Below, in pieces: positions 6,642-8,394 of a stretch of 8,394 nucleotides of DNA. Under the pieces are notes generated by a model. That model had not been told where the DNA came from. It did not search any database and was given only the letters and a program-made list of their open reading frames with translations. Position 1 is the stretch's first letter. Each line of letters starts with the position of its first letter. Where the stretch lies: NCBI GenBank assembly GCA_900557475.1, contig USTA01000027.1, forward strand, positions 1-8,394, written 5' to 3'. A program made the position numbers and the translations under genes. This stretch comes from an uncultured Clostridium sp. GTDB lineage: Bacteria > Bacillota > Clostridia > TANB77 > CAG-508.

Positions 6642-7271
6642 CTATTTTTTATGTTTTTTTACTTTTATTTCATTTTTTATTGTAACACCAGTAACAACTG
6701 ACACATAGGCAATCATTGCAATTGGCATTGTTAAGAAGTTTATTGGTATTTGTATTAATGCATAAATACTGTAAATAATACCTTCTACTGCAATTAAAGT
6801 TAATAATAATTGTAAAATTTCTTTTATTCCTTTATATCTTACTGAATAATATACAACAATTAATACTGTTCCAATTAGTGCAGGTACAATATATGGTGTA
6901 ATTAAATCTCTTAATCTATAATTAGAATTATATAAAACTGTTATATCTGCTCCTTTCAAATCTAGTTCATATTTCTCATTAAGTTTATTTGCTAACTTTT
7001 CTATTTGTTCATTGCTCGCTTCTTTAACTTTAATTAATGCTGTTTCATCATATATCTCTACTTTTTGCACCACAGTTTTTCCATCATTCCAAATTTCTTG
7101 TGCAATATTTTTTATATCACTATTTTCAAACTCTTTTCCTATATCAAAAACTAAAGATACTCCATTTCCATAATTCAAATCCACATTTAGTCCTCTTATT
7201 CCAGTTGAAATAATTGCCATTATAAATACAAGTACTAAAATAACACATAATATTTTACTCTTTTTGCTCAT
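6642..7271 (-). CDS. secF: SecF-like protein translocase subunit, shortened (four membrane segments)
   Basis: SecF works with SecD and the SecYEG channel to pull exported proteins across the membrane using the proton gradient. This 209-aa protein has TM1 (about 7-24), an extracytoplasmic domain (26-125) whose start NVDLNYGNGVSLVFDIG resembles the SecD/SecF D1 motif in degraded form, and then TM2, TM3 and TM4 (about 127-145, 150-170, 176-198). It ends in a basic tail KNEIKVKKHKK. Canonical SecF is nearer 290-300 aa with six segments. TM5-6 are missing, and tex starts 13 bases later, leaving no room for them. The usual TM4 acidic residue aligns with a hydrophobic one by eye. Start ATG 7271 has AAAGGA at 7288-7283, 11 bases away, a little long. 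It follows the SecD-like gene by 34 bases. Identity rests on order, topology and motif remnants; activity is uncertain. Confidence 0.7.
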   Translation of the reverse strand: MSKKSKILCVILVLVFIMAIISTGIRGLNVDLNYGNGVSLVFDIGKEFENSDIKNIAQEIWNDGKTVVQKVEIYDETALIKVKEASNEQIEKLANKLNEKYELDLKGADITVLYNSNYRLRDLITPYIVPALIGTVLIVVYYSVRYKGIKEILQLLLTLIAVEGIIYSIYALIQIPINFLTMPIAMIAYVSVVTGVTIKNEIKVKKHKK

Positions 7272-7305
7272 TTATTTTTCATTCCTTTCTGTTTCTTTAG
7301 ATAAA

Positions 7306-8394
7306 TTACATATTTTTTATAAAAGTTCTAGTTAAAATTGCACTGTATATTATACTAACAACTAATCCCCAGAATATTACCATTCCAAAACTTGCAATTG
7401 ACATCCAGCCAGAAAAAGCGAATACTACTGAAAGTATTAATACTGGTAATATTACAATAGCATACTTTTTAATTGCTTCCTCATAGGATTTATCTACATT
7501 TTTCTTTAGATAATTTAATAAAATTATATTAAATACATGGTTTAATATAAATGAAAGCAGTACCGCAAAAATTCCATCTAATGAAATTACAACGTTTGCA
7601 AATCTTAATATCAATAAATATAGTGCTATATATCCACAAGAACAAAGTGAAACTGCTAGTCCTTTAGCTTTATATTTTATTATTGTGATTATGCAAATTA
7701 TAGCTGCAATTGCAATTTCTACCCCTATAAGAATCTTAATATGATTTTTTTCTATTGGAGAAGATATATAAATATTTCCTGTAATTTCATATTGTATTGG
7801 AAGAGGTTCATTTTCTAAAACAGCTGCTAAACTTTCTGCTTGATACACTAATGTTTCAATTTCTGATTCAGATGAACTATTTCCAAGTGTTAAAGCTAGT
7901 ACACCATTATCTATAATTTCTGAAAATGTTGTTTCCATCATGCTTGAACCATCTATTAAAAGTTCTACTTTTACAGGCTCTTTTGTTTCACCTGCGACTT
8001 CATTTGTAGCTTCATTTGATACTGTATTTGCTGCTTCATTTGTATTTGCAGTTTCGTTTGATGTTTCGTTTGTAGTGGTATTTGTAATTACATTTTGATA
8101 TTTTTTTGTTATATCTTTAAATTTCTTTGAACCTTCACTATTGAAATTAATATTCATATATATAGATGTTGCTCCTGTATATGCTTCGTTTTTCTGTACA
8201 TCTACACTTTTAATTTCTTTATTATTCATTAAAATTTCACTATTTGAATTATCCTTAATTTCAAATACGCCTTTTTGAATAATATCAGATAAAATATAAT
8301 CTGTTTGTGCATTTTCTGGTAATGTAATCTCAATTTGTCCAGTTGCTTCATCTACTCTTACAGTGTAGTCATTTACTTTCATTGATTCTAATCT
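7306..8394 (-). CDS. secD: SecD-like protein translocase subunit (partial, 5' end outside window)
   Basis: The frame is open to the right edge (362 codons visible), and residues before the first ATG in view (RLES) continue the SecD-type pattern 'RL..MKV.DYTV', so the true start is upstream. Numbering is from the Met at 8382. Seen are the end of the extracytoplasmic P1 region (ITLPEN, about 19-24; IIQKGVFEIKD, 34-44), a low-complexity Asn/Glu/Thr insert (100-129), the P1 head end with LAAVLENEPLPIQYEI (185-200, like the SecD LA..L..G.LP motif), and five membrane segments at about 215-237, 240-260, 268-292, 305-323 and 329-352. The set matches SecD TM2-6. The TM4 motif AVDANVLI.ER is not recognisable: the region reads LSFILNHVFNIILLNYLKK with no acidic residue. 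The SecF-like gene follows. Role in export is by homology; proton coupling is doubtful. Confidence 0.8.
   Translation of the reverse strand, partial: RLESMKVNDYTVRVDEATGQIEITLPENAQTDYILSDIIQKGVFEIKDNSNSEILMNNKEIKSVDVQKNEAYTGATSIYMNINFNSEGSKKFKDITKKYQNVITNTTTNETSNETANTNEAANTVSNEATNEVAGETKEPVKVELLIDGSSMMETTFSEIIDNGVLALTLGNSSSESEIETLVYQAESLAAVLENEPLPIQYEITGNIYISSPIEKNHIKILIGVEIAIAAIICIITIIKYKAKGLAVSLCSCGYIALYLLILRFANVVISLDGIFAVLLSFILNHVFNIILLNYLKKNVDKSYEEAIKKYAIVILPVLILSVVFAFSGWMSIASFGMVIFWGLVVSIIYSAILTRTFIKNM
7996..8085 (-). repeat. Degenerate 12-bp tandem repeat encoding (T/S/A)-N-E-(T/A/V) in SecD-like protein
   Basis: Residues 100-129 of the visible SecD-like frame are built from variants of a four-residue unit with Asn-Glu at its centre (TNET, SNET, TNEA, SNEA, TNEV), with some units altered or lengthened. 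On the plus strand the DNA shows repeated TTCATTTG/TTCGTTTG at about 12-base or multiple spacing. It lies in the extracytoplasmic region, probably as a flexible linker whose length could vary between strains. Confidence 0.7.

Noticed and set aside
7268..7282. Four-codon frame MKNK overlapping the secF-like start by ATGA
   Set aside because: Its ATG overlaps the AAAGGA site with no usable spacing, and such tiny frames are common by chance in AT-rich DNA.
8380..8382. ATG at 8382 as the start of the SecD-like gene
   Set aside because: The frame is open to the window edge and upstream residues RLES continue the SecD motif; an N-terminal membrane segment is missing, and there is no room to show a ribosome binding site. 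It is an internal methionine.
1..8394. Mobile elements, CRISPR arrays, tRNA/rRNA genes, riboswitches
   Set aside because: No transposase, terminal inverted repeats, regular spacer-repeat pattern or RNA gene signature was seen; the coding density leaves only the 140-base gap at 1952-2091 as intergenic sequence of any size.

Overview
The window is a very AT-rich stretch in which every gene lies on the minus strand. It looks like a low-GC Clostridia-type Firmicute, probably an uncultured gut lineage. The basis is codon usage dominated by A/T-ending codons, AGGAGG-type ribosome binding sites, and the gene set: SecD/SecF-like proteins, Tex, YqeG, an A24 prepilin peptidase, a YqhT-sized aminopeptidase P, FtsE/FtsX and a secreted coiled-coil protein. 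The genus cannot be named from this sequence alone.

Layout in direction of transcription (right to left). (1) A tightly spaced run from the right edge to a clear terminator: secD-like (5' end cut off by the window, 8394-7306), secF-like (7271-6642), tex (6628-4478), yqeG (4442-3945), A24 prepilin peptidase (3944-3210) and M24B aminopeptidase P (3153-2092). Gaps are 34, 13, 35, 0 and 56 bases, so this is probably one transcription unit. It ends at a 9-bp-stem hairpin with a U-rich tail at 2080-2045. (2) A 140-base intergenic region holds that terminator and a good sigma-A-like promoter with an extended -10. A second perfect 9-bp inverted repeat overlaps the promoter. (3) A second unit: ftsE (1942-1262), ftsX (1258-371) and a secreted coiled-coil protein (355 to the left edge). 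This is the classic FtsEX module, in which an ATP-driven membrane complex controls a periseptal or cell-wall hydrolase through a coiled-coil partner (PcsB, CwlO, EnvC or RipC type).

The first unit mixes protein export (SecD/SecF), nucleic-acid housekeeping (Tex), a HAD phosphatase (YqeG), pilin processing and peptide turnover. No single pathway joins them. Several starts are better placed by ribosome binding sites than by the longest reading frame: ftsE at 1942, yqeG at 4442, and GTG for ftsX.

Most of the window is ordinary core genome. The points worth a second look are: the SecD/SecF pair is unusually degenerate (SecF stops after four membrane segments, the conserved TM4 acidic residues are not visible in either protein, and SecD carries an Asn-Glu-Thr repeat insert); the prepilin peptidase lacks the usual cysteine-bearing N-terminal domain; an apparent frame change sits at an A7 tract in the coiled-coil gene near the left edge; and an inverted repeat overlaps the ftsE promoter. 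I see no RNA gene, mobile element, CRISPR array or clear novel system.
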